This document shows positions 40,884 to 50,714 of a stretch of DNA of 64,000 nucleotides, one piece after another. The DNA lies in contig JACRME010000016.1 of NCBI GenBank assembly GCA_016235045.1, positions 62,001 through 126,000 of the forward strand. The letters are read 5' to 3'. The notes beneath the pieces are model-generated. The model did no database searches. It saw only the letters and a program-made list of their open reading frames with translations, and was not told where the DNA came from. Source of the stretch: Nitrosomonadales bacterium (lineage in GTDB: Bacteria; Pseudomonadota; Gammaproteobacteria; Burkholderiales; Gallionellaceae). Within the stretch, counting starts at the first letter, position 1. Each line of letters starts with the position of its first letter. A program made the translations under genes and the position numbers.

Positions 40884-41951
40884 TCAACCTGCCTGGCTGT
40901 TAATCGCCTCTAGCTGTGCCTGCGCCATTTTCAGTTGTTCCTCGCAATGCTTCAAACAGAGTGGTTGTAGCGCGTGCGGAAAACATTCCATGATCACCTC
41001 GAATTCATCAGCGACCTCTTGTGCAAGCACAGCGTCGTTGGTCAGTTGAGCCAGTACATTTTGTGCTGTCGCCTTGTTCACCCGGCAGATGACTGCCACA
41101 TGGATGGGCAACTGCTGCTCCATGCTGACCGTCAATGCCAATTCGTAGGAATTGATCGCTTCTTTTAAGCGATCGGGATTTTCTTCCGACTCGCCGAGGT
41201 GATGCAAAGTGACGGCACGATTGTTGTGTGTGGCCGTCAGCTCCAATGCGTAATCATCTGCGTCGAGTGCGGCGAGGGCATTCTTGTAGGCAACAACGGA
41301 CTTTTGAAATTGACGGTTGCCTTTAAGCAGTTTGCCGAACGTATGCAAGGTGGCCCCCAGTTGATGCAGGGTGTACATCCAGTCTTCCGGAGACTTTTCT
41401 CGTGTCCAGACCAGCAAAGCATTGGTGTAAGCATCTACAGCGATCTTTAAGGGCTGTGTCGCTTCAAGCAACCGGCCAAGCGCCTGGTTGGCTGTGCCCA
41501 GGTTGTATTGCGTTGCTGCCCATTCCTGGGGAGAGTTTTCCTGACTGTACTCCTCCAATGCCTTGCTGAAACACAGGATGGCCCGTTCAAACAATGTTGC
41601 ATCTCTGCGTTGCTGCCCCAGTGCGGCAAGAATATTTCCGAGGTTGTTTTGCGCCTCTGCCCAGGCCAATGGCTCCTGCGCGCGACTGATCTTTGCTGCT
41701 GTTCCACCGGTATCGCCGGTATCCGCCAGCGCTGTCTCTAGCGCCTCGCGCAAACTCTCATAGATCCTGGCGCTGAAACGGTGCTGCTCATAATTTCCCC
41801 GTGCGTAGCGAAAATTATCCGCTACGGCAACCGTGGTATCCGGTGCAGCCGCTGCGGCCATCTCCGCACTCAGCATGCCGATGGAGTCCGCGATTGCACG
41901 TTCCAGAACCCTGTTCGGCGGGAAAATGATGTAAGAGGTCGAGAAATTCAT
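40884..41951 (-). CDS. TPR-repeat protein
   Basis: A 355-residue soluble protein built from helical tetratricopeptide repeats; clear units are WAEAQNNLGNILAALGQQRRDATLFERAILCFSKAL, WAATQYNLGTANQALGRLLEATQPLKIAVDAYTNAL and ELTATHNNRAVTLHHLGE. Such proteins mediate protein contact. It overlaps the SlyD-like gene by four bases (ATGA), so the two are coupled and may assist the folding or assembly of the same client. Confidence 0.85.
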   Translation of the reverse strand: MNFSTSYIIFPPNRVLERAIADSIGMLSAEMAAAAAPDTTVAVADNFRYARGNYEQHRFSARIYESLREALETALADTGDTGGTAAKISRAQEPLAWAEAQNNLGNILAALGQQRRDATLFERAILCFSKALEEYSQENSPQEWAATQYNLGTANQALGRLLEATQPLKIAVDAYTNALLVWTREKSPEDWMYTLHQLGATLHTFGKLLKGNRQFQKSVVAYKNALAALDADDYALELTATHNNRAVTLHHLGESEENPDRLKEAINSYELALTVSMEQQLPIHVAVICRVNKATAQNVLAQLTNDAVLAQEVADEFEVIMECFPHALQPLCLKHCEEQLKMAQAQLEAINSQAG

Positions 41952-42457
41952 TTTGCCCGGTCGAGTATCTCATTCAGGTCGGGATCGGCACCGACCGCTC
42001 CGCCAAGCTCGATCTCTTCCTCAGTCGCTTCACGTATGGACAGAACTTCCAGCATGAAAGTGACTTCTCTGCCGCAAAGGGGGTTATTGCCGTCGACAGT
42101 CAGTGTCTTGTCGTCGAATCGGGTAACGATGAAGTTTCTGGGCTCGCCCTTTTCATTTTCCATGGTGATGGTCATGCCGATCTCGCGATATTCTTCCGGG
42201 ACATTTTCTATACGATCGGTGAATACCAGCGATTCATCCCGCTCGCCATACAACTTTGTCGTGTCTATCGGCACTTCGATGATGTCGCCGACTTTTTTAC
42301 CATACAGTTCTTTTGTCACTTCTTCGGACATCACATCATTCACGCCGTGAACATAAGCCAGCGGATAATCCACAGTGACCAATACGTCACCGGTTTTGTT
42401 ATCGATGATCTTGTAATTCAGTTCAACGAATTTCTCGTCTTCAATCGTATCTGACAT
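41948..42457 (-). CDS. FKBP-type peptidyl-prolyl isomerase, SlyD-like
   Basis: A 169-residue cytoplasmic protein. VELNYKIIDNKTGDVLVTVDYPLAYVHG and LYGKKVGDIIEVPI form the FKBP core, and the segment around FTDRIENVPEEYREIGMTITM corresponds to the insert-in-flap chaperone domain of SlyD. The His/Cys-rich metal-binding tail of SlyD is absent; the C-terminus is acidic. It likely helps folding of metalloproteins; aprBA lies just upstream of it on the same strand but behind a terminator. Confidence 0.85.
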   Translation of the reverse strand: MSDTIEDEKFVELNYKIIDNKTGDVLVTVDYPLAYVHGVNDVMSEEVTKELYGKKVGDIIEVPIDTTKLYGERDESLVFTDRIENVPEEYREIGMTITMENEKGEPRNFIVTRFDDKTLTVDGNNPLCGREVTFMLEVLSIREATEEEIELGGAVGADPDLNEILDRAK

Positions 42458-42489
42458 GACTAGAGCGCCCTGATATTGATGATAAATTC

Positions 42490-42840
42490 TTAGAACAGCG
42501 TAGCGCCGAAGATTCTCACCTTGTCTTTTTCATAACCCAGCACAAGTCTTCCCAGCCATTCACTGTTATTTTTCTTGTTTATCACTTTATATAAAACAGT
42601 GACATATTCTCCGCGGCGTATCATGCCGAGATAGGAATAATCTTCCGACAGGTTTTTTGCAAGGTCGCTTCTCGCAAACTGCTTGCCCATTTCAACCTCA
42701 TTTGCGCCCGCAATAAACGAGCTTGAAAAATTACGCGTGAAGGCACCGTAGTTTCCTTCATTGGAGTACTTGATCAGATCGGCCCACATCGGGTGCGCCA
42801 ACTCCAGAATCTCTTCGTCTGTTTTTTCAATGATGTTCAT
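42490..42840 (-). CDS. Hypothetical protein
   Basis: I do not recognise this 116-residue soluble protein. It starts MNIIEKTDEEILELAHPMWADLIKYSNEGNYGAFTRNFS, is rich in charged residues, and ends in strands (EYVTVLYKVINKKN, WLGRLVLGYEKDKVRIFGATLF) that resemble a small cystatin- or NTF2-like fold. It lies 32 bases before the SlyD-like gene. The ATG at 42840 is chosen; a GTG at 42858 is possible. Confidence 0.65.
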   Translation of the reverse strand: MNIIEKTDEEILELAHPMWADLIKYSNEGNYGAFTRNFSSSFIAGANEVEMGKQFARSDLAKNLSEDYSYLGMIRRGEYVTVLYKVINKKNNSEWLGRLVLGYEKDKVRIFGATLF

Positions 42841-42911
42841 AAAATATCTCGCCTGCACAGTGATTCATGATTTTATCTATAGCGATGTCGCTCTACTAGC
42901 TGAATAGATAA

Positions 42912-42943
42912 AAAAAGGACCAACAAAAATATGCCGGTCCTTT
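42912..42943 (-). terminator. Intrinsic terminator of the sat-apr operon
   Basis: On the minus strand AAAGGACC, a 14-base loop and GGTCCTTT run into T7. It lies about 80 bases after the aprA stop, separating the operon from the downstream SlyD-like cluster. Confidence 0.8.
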
Positions 42944-42978
42944 CTAACAGACTAACAAGTTATCGCAAATGTATCTTC

Positions 42979-43016
42979 GCAGGCCTGATTTTGCAAAACT
43001 GGCAAATCAGGCCTGC
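42979..43016. other. Long hairpin directly after aprA
   Basis: GCAGGCCTGATTTTGC and GCAAATCAGGCCTGC pair almost perfectly around a short loop, starting 6 bases after the aprA stop codon. It lacks a T-tract, so it may stabilise the mRNA 3' end, with the terminator following. Confidence 0.6.
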
Positions 43017-43022
43017 ATTTGC

Positions 43023-44915
43023 TTAGTGGTGGTCTACTGGCGCCGCTTTTTCCACATCGCCTACCAGGTGGTAGAGCGGTGCCTTTTCCATCGTGTACTC
43101 GCCCGTCTTGGGATCACGGCGGGAAACTGTCAGCACGTGCCAGTTCTTGTCATCCAGCTTCATCACATCGCCACGGTAGTAGTAACCCGGCCAACGTGTC
43201 TCCTTGCGGAACAGCGTATGGTGGAACACGCTTTCAGAAGTCAGGAAGCGATGCTTCAGTTCCCATGCACGCAGCAGTTCATGGATATCGGAAGCGGCAA
43301 CCTTTTCCAGATCTTCACCCAGAATCGACATCTTCTTCAGACCGATGTTCAGGAGCTTGTCGTTGGTCATGTAGTTGACACCAAAACCGCCGCAGTACTC
43401 ATCCATCATCTTCTGCAAACGATCAAGGCCCTGTCTCGGGTTGATGAAGTTGGGGTTGACGGTACCGGCAACCACTTCATTGCTGAAAACACGGTAAGTT
43501 TCCAGAGGCTTGTAGACCTGTTCCCTGCGACGATTGATCTGCGCGTCGGAAACACGGATGCCTTCCGCTTTGCCGTCATCGATGTATTTGCAGGCAGCCT
43601 TGGCAGCCAGACGACCTTCGGTGAAGGAGCCCGACGAGAAGGCGTGAGGCGTACCGCCTACCGCATCGCCTGCGCCGAACAGACCTTCGATGGTGGTCAT
43701 GCGGTTATAGCCCCAGAAGTATTCCTTCGGAGAGAGATCTTCCGGACCGGAACACCATGCGCCGCAACCGGTGGCGTGCGAACCCATGACATAAGGCTCG
43801 GAGGTGGTCAGCTCGGGGTTCTCGTACTTGGGGTCCACGTCGGTGGCAGCCCACAGCACGGCCTGACCGACGGTCATGCCCAGGAAGTTGTGCCAGCCGA
43901 TCTCCTCGAGGTGCGGATCCTGGAACGCTTCCATGGTGACCATGTGGATCGGGCCGCGACCGGCATTCACCTCGTTGATGATCGCGTGGTTGCGCAGGCA
44001 AGTCGGAATAGGGCGGTGAGTCCGGTGCGAAACTTCCGGGTCCAGATATTCCTTGCCCACCATTTGCTGCAGTGCCGGGAACCACTTGGACTCGTACTCT
44101 TCACCGTAGCCGTTCTGGGTGTAGGTCTTGAGGTGCAGGAAGTAGGCGCCGACCGGACCGTAACCGTCCTTGAAGCGGGCCAGCACGATACGGTTTTCCA
44201 TCTGGGTCATCTTGGCACCGGCTTCGATCATCAGACCGTAGGCAGAGCCGGAAGACCATGGTGCGTACCAGACGCGGCCCGCACCTTCGCCAACGGAACG
44301 CGGCTTGAAGATGTTGGAAGCGCCACCGGCGCCGCAGACAACGGTCTTGGACTTGAACACGTGGTAGTTGCCCGTGCGGACATTGAAGCCCACGGCACCG
44401 GCGACACGGTTCTCCTTGGACTCGTCCATCAGCAGGTGAGTCACGCAGATGCGGTTGAACACCTTGTCCGCCGACTTCTTGGCGGCTTCGGCAACGATAG
44501 GCTTGTAGGATTCACCGTGAATCATGATCTGCCAACGTCCTTCACGCAGATACGAACCCTTCTTCTCGTTGCGCATGATGGGGAGGCCCCATTCTTCGAA
44601 GTTATGCACAGCGGAGTCCACGTGGCGTGCCATGTCAAACAGCAGGTCTTCACGCACCATGCCCATCAGGTCGATACGCGCATAGCGCACATGATCTTCC
44701 GGGTTGTTCTCGCCAAAGCGGGTGCCCATGTAGCAGTTGATCGCATACAGGCCCTGGGCGACCGCGCCGGAACGCATGATGTTCGCTTTTTCGGCGATCA
44801 CGATCTTCTTGTCCTGCCCCCAATATCTTGCCTCGAATGCCGCACCCGTACCGCCCAGGCCCGCACCGACAACCAGGATGTCGATATTGTCTTCGATAAT
44901 CGTCGAGTAGCTCAT
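43023..44915 (-). CDS. aprA: Adenylylsulfate (APS) reductase, alpha subunit
   Basis: A 630-residue flavoprotein of the fumarate-reductase family. The FAD-binding motif GAGLGGTGAAFEARYW is at the N-terminus, and GAGGASNIFKPRSVGEG, EFFWGYNRMTTIEGLFGAGD and ETRWPGYYYRGD are specific to AprA. In sulfur oxidisers it works in reverse, joining sulfite to AMP to give APS. It overlaps aprB by one base and is last in the sat-aprM-aprB-aprA operon. Length and motifs are normal. Confidence 0.97.
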   Translation of the reverse strand: MSYSTIIEDNIDILVVGAGLGGTGAAFEARYWGQDKKIVIAEKANIMRSGAVAQGLYAINCYMGTRFGENNPEDHVRYARIDLMGMVREDLLFDMARHVDSAVHNFEEWGLPIMRNEKKGSYLREGRWQIMIHGESYKPIVAEAAKKSADKVFNRICVTHLLMDESKENRVAGAVGFNVRTGNYHVFKSKTVVCGAGGASNIFKPRSVGEGAGRVWYAPWSSGSAYGLMIEAGAKMTQMENRIVLARFKDGYGPVGAYFLHLKTYTQNGYGEEYESKWFPALQQMVGKEYLDPEVSHRTHRPIPTCLRNHAIINEVNAGRGPIHMVTMEAFQDPHLEEIGWHNFLGMTVGQAVLWAATDVDPKYENPELTTSEPYVMGSHATGCGAWCSGPEDLSPKEYFWGYNRMTTIEGLFGAGDAVGGTPHAFSSGSFTEGRLAAKAACKYIDDGKAEGIRVSDAQINRRREQVYKPLETYRVFSNEVVAGTVNPNFINPRQGLDRLQKMMDEYCGGFGVNYMTNDKLLNIGLKKMSILGEDLEKVAASDIHELLRAWELKHRFLTSESVFHHTLFRKETRWPGYYYRGDVMKLDDKNWHVLTVSRRDPKTGEYTMEKAPLYHLVGDVEKAAPVDHH

Positions 44916-45397
44916 CAGTATTGCACTCCCTCTTTGATTTCCAGACCATTGGATTGCAGTGTGTGCAATCCGCCGTCATCCATACGAATGTATTTAGGTT
45001 CATTGAACAGCAGTTGGCTGTCGCGCATTTCCTTGCTGGGGGCGGGCACCTTGGCGAGATCCGGTGTCGCCGAGCCCCAGGGCTTGGTCGTGATCGGCGC
45101 CAGCAGTTCCATGTCCTTCTTGCCGTTGCGGAACTTGATGCGCCACGCAATCGTGCCTTTCTCTTCGTCACGGATCACGCGAACACTGTGTCCCAGCGGT
45201 GCAAAGTCGGCATAACCGCGCACATCAATCGCGTGATGCGGGCATGCTTTCACGCAGGAATAGCATTCCCAGCACATGCTGGGCTCGATGTTGTAAGCAC
45301 GACGCAATTTCTTGTCCATGTGCATGATGTCGGACGGGCAGATGTCAACGCACTCTCCGCAACCATCACAACGCGTCATATATACAAAGGTTGGCAT
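44915..45397 (-). CDS. aprB: APS reductase, beta (iron-sulfur) subunit
   Basis: A 160-residue protein with two [4Fe-4S] sites: CDGCGECVDICPSDIM and CWECYSCVKACPHHAID. The C-terminal tail (KYIRMDDGGLHTLQSNGLEIKEGVQY) wraps around AprA in known structures. It transfers electrons between the FAD of AprA and the membrane partner, here probably AprM. Confidence 0.97.
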   Translation of the reverse strand: MPTFVYMTRCDGCGECVDICPSDIMHMDKKLRRAYNIEPSMCWECYSCVKACPHHAIDVRGYADFAPLGHSVRVIRDEEKGTIAWRIKFRNGKKDMELLAPITTKPWGSATPDLAKVPAPSKEMRDSQLLFNEPKYIRMDDGGLHTLQSNGLEIKEGVQY

Positions 45398-45440
45398 AAA
45401 TTACTCCTCTATTTCTTATCGAAAATTAGTCAAGACAGCA

Positions 45441-46265
45441 TTAGTAATGGTTGGCTCTTTCAGCCTTGATGCACAGTCCCATGTTGGGCGGGTTCTTGCC
45501 CATATACTGGGGCACATCCGGGAACTTGGCGTGCACTTCGGGATCGGTCAGGTCATAGTCGGGCGGCAGATTCTCGCGTCCACCATCGGCCATGATGATT
45601 TTTTTCTGGTAGGCCGCAGCGGGCTTGAAGAACATGTGGGCGAACTTGGACCAGTACACACCGCCGAACAGCACCGTGCTGGACAGGACGAACAAGGCAA
45701 AGAACACAGTCACGCCACCACCGGTGAACGACCAGATCAATGCGAAGGTCGAGGTAGCCAGCAGCGAGAGAATGAACAAGTCGGCACGCTCGAGACGGAA
45801 GCTGGAAAGGCCTTCCGCAGCCACGTCAGCGCGGATAAAGAACCAGAACCAGTATCCGCCCACGGCCAGCATCAGCGCGCCGATGTGCCACAGTTGCGGC
45901 AGCAGGGTAGAGGTGGACTCCGGCGAGAAGATCATGATCGCGGTCGTCACGATGAAGATGATGGTGCCCCACATGGTCAACAGATGGGAAATCCTGCGGC
46001 GCGGATTGTCGAATTCGCCGGAGGTCAGCACTTCCTTGACCAGCACGGAAGTGGCAATCGCCACCTTTTCACCGCCAGTCACAGAGCGTTTTGCGCTCTT
46101 CTGTGCTTTTTTCGCATTTTCGAAAAAGTACTGCGCGCTTTTCTTGTGCAGCATGTCAAGTATTGTCCCGCCCATGACCAGCAGGATCATCACGACGATA
46201 TATCCCTGCATGTAGACGGTTGGAATCGATGCCGAAAGATCGACAAAGGGATTGCTCGTGAACAT
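45441..46265 (-). CDS. aprM: APS reductase membrane anchor
   Basis: A 274-residue integral membrane protein with about five hydrophobic helices (YMQGYIVVMILLVMGGTIL, LLTMWGTIIFIVTTAIMIF, LWHIGALMLAVGGYWFWFFI, LFILSLLATSTFALIW, VFFALFVLSSTVLFGGVYW) and a C-terminal soluble tail (FPDVPQYMGKNPPNMGLCI). This matches AprM, which replaces QmoABC in some sulfur oxidisers and passes electrons from AprBA to quinone. Its place directly upstream of aprB supports the call. Confidence 0.88.
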   Translation of the reverse strand: MFTSNPFVDLSASIPTVYMQGYIVVMILLVMGGTILDMLHKKSAQYFFENAKKAQKSAKRSVTGGEKVAIATSVLVKEVLTSGEFDNPRRRISHLLTMWGTIIFIVTTAIMIFSPESTSTLLPQLWHIGALMLAVGGYWFWFFIRADVAAEGLSSFRLERADLFILSLLATSTFALIWSFTGGGVTVFFALFVLSSTVLFGGVYWSKFAHMFFKPAAAYQKKIIMADGGRENLPPDYDLTDPEVHAKFPDVPQYMGKNPPNMGLCIKAERANHY

Positions 46266-46365
46266 TAGTTTCTCCTCATTAATTACAGACGAATGACCAT
46301 CCTTAAACCGGTTGGCTGTTGAGCATGGAAAAAGTCACCTCCAGTACTCAACGAACCTACCGCTA

Positions 46366-47541
46366 TTACTTTTCACCTTCTTGCAAACTCGCGTAATAGG
46401 CACGCAAAATCTCCAGCACCTCGGGGCGGCTGAACTCTGCGGGCACATTCTCACCCTTGGAGAGTGAGTTGCGCAACTGCGTGCCGGATACCTGCAAACG
46501 GTCGGCGTCGTCGTGCGGGCAGGTCTTGGCCGAGGCCATGCCGCCGCATTTATAACACCAAAACGAGATGTCGATCTTCAATGCTTCGGTTTCCAGCGCG
46601 CCCTTGGGCACCTGGTCGAAGATATGATGCGCGTCGAACGGGCCATAGTAGCTGCCGACGCCGGCGTGGTCGCGACCGACGATCTGGTGCGAGCAGCCGT
46701 AGTTCTGGCGGAACACCGCATGCAACAAGGCCTCGCGCGGACCGGCATAACGCATGTCGAGCGGATAGCCCGCCTGCACCACGGTTTTCTTGACGAAGTA
46801 TTTCTCGGTCAGCGTGCCGATGGCCTTGGCGCGCACTTCGGCGGGAATATCGCCCGGCTTGAGGTTGCCCAGCAGCGAGTGGATCAGCACGCCGTCGCAG
46901 ACTTCGATGGCGATCTTGGCGAGATATTCGTGCGAGCGGTGCATCGGGTTGCGCGTCTGGAAGCAGGCGATCTTGGACCAGCCCATCTGGCTGAAGATTG
47001 CGCGGGTCTGCGCGGGGGTCTTGAACAGCTCGGGATATTTTTCCGGGAAGCCGCCTTGCGACAGCACCTTGATGGAGCCGGCCAGGTTGACCTCGCCCTG
47101 TTCCATGACCATCTTGACGCCGGGGTGTTTAGGGTCGGTGGTCTTGAACACCATGGCGCATTCGTGCGCCTTGTCGATGGTGTATTTCTCGGTGATCGAC
47201 ATGGTGGCCAGCGTTTCGCCGTTCTCGGTCAGCGCGATTTCCTGGCCCGTCTTGATCGTGTCGGCGACCGACTGGCTGACGGACAGCGTGATCGGGATGG
47301 GCCAGAACAGGCCGTTGGCCATTTTCATGCCGTCGCACACGCCTTGCCAGTCGGCATGGGTCATGAAACCGTCCAGCGGGGTGAAGCCGCCAATGCCGAA
47401 CATGATGATGTCGCCCTTTTCGCGCGAACTAACCTTCACTTGCGGCAGTTTTTTTGCTTTTTCGAGTTCGGACTTAAGGGCAGAACCTTCAAGCAATAAC
47501 GGATTGAGACTGCCACCCCCATGCGGGTTTACCAATGCCAT
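46366..47541 (-). CDS. sat: Dissimilatory sulfate adenylyltransferase (ATP sulfurylase)
   Basis: A 391-residue single-domain enzyme. The nucleotide-binding motif [13 protein letters not shown] and the phosphate loop [20 protein letters not shown] are intact. A CYKCGG...CPHD set near the C-terminus marks the zinc-binding dissimilatory form. It converts APS and pyrophosphate to ATP and sulfate, conserving energy. There is no kinase domain, so it is not an assimilatory fusion. First gene of the apr operon; AAAGGAG precedes the ATG. Confidence 0.96.
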   Translation of the reverse strand: MALVNPHGGGSLNPLLLEGSALKSELEKAKKLPQVKVSSREKGDIIMFGIGGFTPLDGFMTHADWQGVCDGMKMANGLFWPIPITLSVSQSVADTIKTGQEIALTENGETLATMSITEKYTIDKAHECAMVFKTTDPKHPGVKMVMEQGEVNLAGSIKVLSQGGFPEKYPELFKTPAQTRAIFSQMGWSKIACFQTRNPMHRSHEYLAKIAIEVCDGVLIHSLLGNLKPGDIPAEVRAKAIGTLTEKYFVKKTVVQAGYPLDMRYAGPREALLHAVFRQNYGCSHQIVGRDHAGVGSYYGPFDAHHIFDQVPKGALETEALKIDISFWCYKCGGMASAKTCPHDDADRLQVSGTQLRNSLSKGENVPAEFSRPEVLEILRAYYASLQEGEK

Positions 47542-47801
47542 TCATGTCTCCTTTGGGTTATATTCTACTAATTCAGTCTGATACTTACGAAATCTCAGGT
47601 TCGGCACACTAGTGCAAGCTTACCAAGAGGGCGATACCCCTCATGGGTTGAGACACGCACCCCCCTTACGGGTTATGTCTTAATCCCTCATCACAGCTAT
47701 GGCAGTACTGGCGTGGGATACGCATACTTGCGGGCCTGAAAGTCTGAGCAATTTTGTAGGGCTGCGCGCCTCGATAACTGCATAAAACCACACACCAGCC
47801 T
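47542..47801. promoter_or_regulatory. Shared divergent promoter region between sat and soeA
   Basis: These 260 bases must drive both sulfite-oxidising pathways. Two similar imperfect inverted motifs, TACCCCTCATGGGTTG (47635-47650) and CCCCCTTACGGGTTAT (47661-47676), lie near the middle. Their right halves (ANGGGTTR) recur upstream of soxY. No gene is present. Confidence 0.55.
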
Positions 47802-50714
47802 ATGTCATCGACTCCATTGCACGACCCCCTCGCTCCCCCGGTTGCGGATGCGAAAACCGAGGTTAAAAACACCACTTGTTATATGTGCGCCTGCCGCTGC
47901 GGCATCCGCGTACACCTGCGCAACGGCGAAGTGCGCTATATCGATGGCAATCCCGACCATCCGTTGAACAACGGCGTGATCTGCGCCAAGGGTTCGTCCG
48001 GCATCATGAAACAGTATTCCCCCGCGCGACTGACCCAGCCGTTGCGCCGCAAGCAGGGCAGCGAGCGCGGTACAGGCGAATTCGAGGCGATTAGCTGGGA
48101 AGAGACTTTCTCCATCCTCGCCGAACGTCTTGGCAAGTTGCGCGCAACCGACCCGAAGAAGTTTGCGCTGTTCACCGGCCGCGACCAGATGCAGGCGCTG
48201 ACCGGCCTGTTTGCGCGCCAGTTTGGCACGCCCAACTATGCCGCGCACGGCGGTTTCTGCTCGGTGAACCTGGCCGCGGGCATGATCTACACCATCGGCG
48301 GCTCGTTCTGGGAATTCGGCGGCCCCGATCTGGAGCGCTCCAAGCTGTTCGTCATGATCGGCACGGCGGAAGACCATCACTCCAACCCGATGAAGATATC
48401 GCTGGCGAAATTCAAGCGCGAAGGCGGCCGCTTCATCTCCATCAACCCGGTGCGCACCGGCTATTCGGCCATTGCCGACGAATGGGTGCCCATCCGTCCG
48501 GGTACGGATGGCGCGCTGATGCTGGCGCTGATCCACGAAATCATCGCGCTCGGCCTGTACGATCGCGAATTCCTGGTGCGTTACACCAACTCCGGGCAAC
48601 TGGTGAACCTCGATGCCGAGCACGATGAATTCGGCATGTTTGTGCGCACCGAAGTAGCCAAGGAAGAAGGCTGTTACGACCCACAGAACAAACTGTGGTG
48701 GGATCGCAACAGCAACAAGGCCGTGGTCACGCACAGTGAAGGCGCCGACCCGTTCCTGCTGGGCGAATTCAAGTTGTCCGACGGCACGCCGGTCAAGCCC
48801 GCGTTCCAGATGCTGCAGGATCGCGTCAAGGATTACACGCCGGAATGGGCGGAGCAGATCACCGGCATTCCAGCCGATACCATCAAGCGCCTGGCGCACG
48901 AGATGGGCATCACCGCACGCGACCAGAAAATCGAGCTGCCGATCGCGTGGACGGACACCTGGGGCAAGGAACACGACACCATCACCGGCAACCCGGTCTC
49001 GTTCCATGCCATGCGCGGACTGGCAGCGCACTCCAACGGTTTCCAGACCATACGCGCATTATCGATACTGATGACGCTGCTGGGCACCATCGACCGACCG
49101 GGCGGTTTCCGCCACAAGCCGCCGTTCCCGCGTCCGATCCCGCCGTGCGCACGCACGCCCAACCATCCCAAGGCAGTGCAGCCGAATACGCCGCTGGACG
49201 GCATGGCGCTGGGCTGGCCGTCCGATCCGGACGACTTGTTCGTCAACGAGGACGGCAGTCCGGTGCGCATCGACAAGGGCTTTTCGTGGGAATACCCGCT
49301 GTCGGTGCACGGCCTGATGCACAACGTCATCACCAATGCCTGGCGCGGCGATCCGTACAAGATCGACACGCTGCTGCTGTTCATGGCCAACATGGCATGG
49401 AACTCCTCCATGAACACCAGCGAAGTGCGCAAGATGCTGGTCGACAAGGAGGAGGACGGCGAATACAAGATTCCGTTCATCGTGGTGTGCGACGCCTTCC
49501 ATTCCGAGACCACCGCGTTCGCCGACCTGATCCTGCCGGACACGACCTATCTCGAACGCCACGACGTGATGTCCATGCTCGATCGTCCGATCTCCGAATT
49601 CGACGGCCCGGTGGATTCGGTGCGCATCCCGGTGCTGCCGCCGACGGGCGAATGCAAGCCGTTCCAGGAAGTGCTGATCGAACTGGGCACGCGTCTCAAG
49701 CTGCCCGCCTTCGTCGACAAGGAAGGCAAGCGCAAGTACCGCGACTATCCCGACTTCATCGTCAACTGGGAGACCGCGCCGGGTTCCGGCATCGGCTTTC
49801 TGTCCGGCTGGCGCGGCAAGGGCGGCGAGAAATCCATCAAGGGCGAACCGAACCCGAACCAGTGGGAAATGTATGCCAAGAACGATTGCGTGCACCACCA
49901 TGTGCTGCCGCGTTCCTACCAGTACATGCGCAACTGGAACAAGGGCTACCTCGAATGGTCGCAGCGCAGCGGCATCACGCGCTATGCGGAACCGATCCTG
50001 ATCCACCTGTATTCGGAAGTGCTGCAGAAATTCCGCCTCGCCGCCCAGGGCAAAAGCATCACGCGCCAGCCGCCCAAGCACCTGGCGAAACGCATCGAGA
50101 CCTTCTTCGATCCGCTGCCGTTCTACTACGAGCCGCTGGAGACGCAGACTACCGACAAGCTCAAATACCCGCTCACTGCATTGACGCAACGCCCGATGGC
50201 GATGTACCACTCGTGGGATTCGCAAAATGCGTGGTTGCGCCAGATTCACGCGCACAACTACCTCTATGTGAATGCAGGCACCGCCAGGGTCGCGGGTATT
50301 GGCGACGGCGACTGGATCTGGTGCGAATCGCAATGGGGCAAGGTGCGTTGCATGGCGCGCTACAGCGAGTCGGTCGAACCCGGCACGGTGTGGACCTGGA
50401 ACGCAGTCGGCAAGGCGGCTGGGGCGTGGAATCTGTCGCCCGAAGCCAACGAGTCGCAGCAGGGTTTCCTGCTCAACCATGTGATCTCGGAAGAGTTGCC
50501 AGCGCAAGCGGACGGCAAACGCTTTTCCAATTCCGATCCGATCACCGGACAGGCGGCCTGGTACGACGTGCGCGTGCGCATCTACAAGGCGGAAGAGGGC
50601 GAACCCGAACAGACCTCGCCGCAATTCGAACCCATGAAGAAATATCCCGGCATGAAAGAACACCCGAACTGGCTGGCCTACTTCGGCGGCAAGAAGAAGG
50701 GCGGTGCGAAATGA
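47802..50714 (+). CDS. soeA: Sulfite dehydrogenase (quinone), molybdopterin subunit
   Basis: A 970-residue DMSO-reductase-family enzyme. The N-terminus has a [4Fe-4S] motif (Cys26, Cys29, Cys33 in CYMCACRC, then GVICAKGSSG) and no Tat signal, so the enzyme faces the cytoplasm as in SoeABC. Molybdopterin-binding blocks such as INPVRTGYSAIADEWVPIRPGTDGAL, ADLILPDTTYLERHDV and the C-terminal VNAGTARVAGIGDGDWIW are present. It oxidises sulfite to sulfate. A polysulfide- or thiosulfate-reductase identity is possible for this fold, but the linked soeBC and apr genes favour SoeA. It overlaps soeB by four bases. Confidence 0.92.
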   Translation: MSSTPLHDPLAPPVADAKTEVKNTTCYMCACRCGIRVHLRNGEVRYIDGNPDHPLNNGVICAKGSSGIMKQYSPARLTQPLRRKQGSERGTGEFEAISWEETFSILAERLGKLRATDPKKFALFTGRDQMQALTGLFARQFGTPNYAAHGGFCSVNLAAGMIYTIGGSFWEFGGPDLERSKLFVMIGTAEDHHSNPMKISLAKFKREGGRFISINPVRTGYSAIADEWVPIRPGTDGALMLALIHEIIALGLYDREFLVRYTNSGQLVNLDAEHDEFGMFVRTEVAKEEGCYDPQNKLWWDRNSNKAVVTHSEGADPFLLGEFKLSDGTPVKPAFQMLQDRVKDYTPEWAEQITGIPADTIKRLAHEMGITARDQKIELPIAWTDTWGKEHDTITGNPVSFHAMRGLAAHSNGFQTIRALSILMTLLGTIDRPGGFRHKPPFPRPIPPCARTPNHPKAVQPNTPLDGMALGWPSDPDDLFVNEDGSPVRIDKGFSWEYPLSVHGLMHNVITNAWRGDPYKIDTLLLFMANMAWNSSMNTSEVRKMLVDKEEDGEYKIPFIVVCDAFHSETTAFADLILPDTTYLERHDVMSMLDRPISEFDGPVDSVRIPVLPPTGECKPFQEVLIELGTRLKLPAFVDKEGKRKYRDYPDFIVNWETAPGSGIGFLSGWRGKGGEKSIKGEPNPNQWEMYAKNDCVHHHVLPRSYQYMRNWNKGYLEWSQRSGITRYAEPILIHLYSEVLQKFRLAAQGKSITRQPPKHLAKRIETFFDPLPFYYEPLETQTTDKLKYPLTALTQRPMAMYHSWDSQNAWLRQIHAHNYLYVNAGTARVAGIGDGDWIWCESQWGKVRCMARYSESVEPGTVWTWNAVGKAAGAWNLSPEANESQQGFLLNHVISEELPAQADGKRFSNSDPITGQAAWYDVRVRIYKAEEGEPEQTSPQFEPMKKYPGMKEHPNWLAYFGGKKKGGAK

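Noticed and set aside
42969-45215. 748-aa plus-strand frame opposite aprA and aprB
   Set aside because: Antisense to two highly conserved genes; no family match in its translation.
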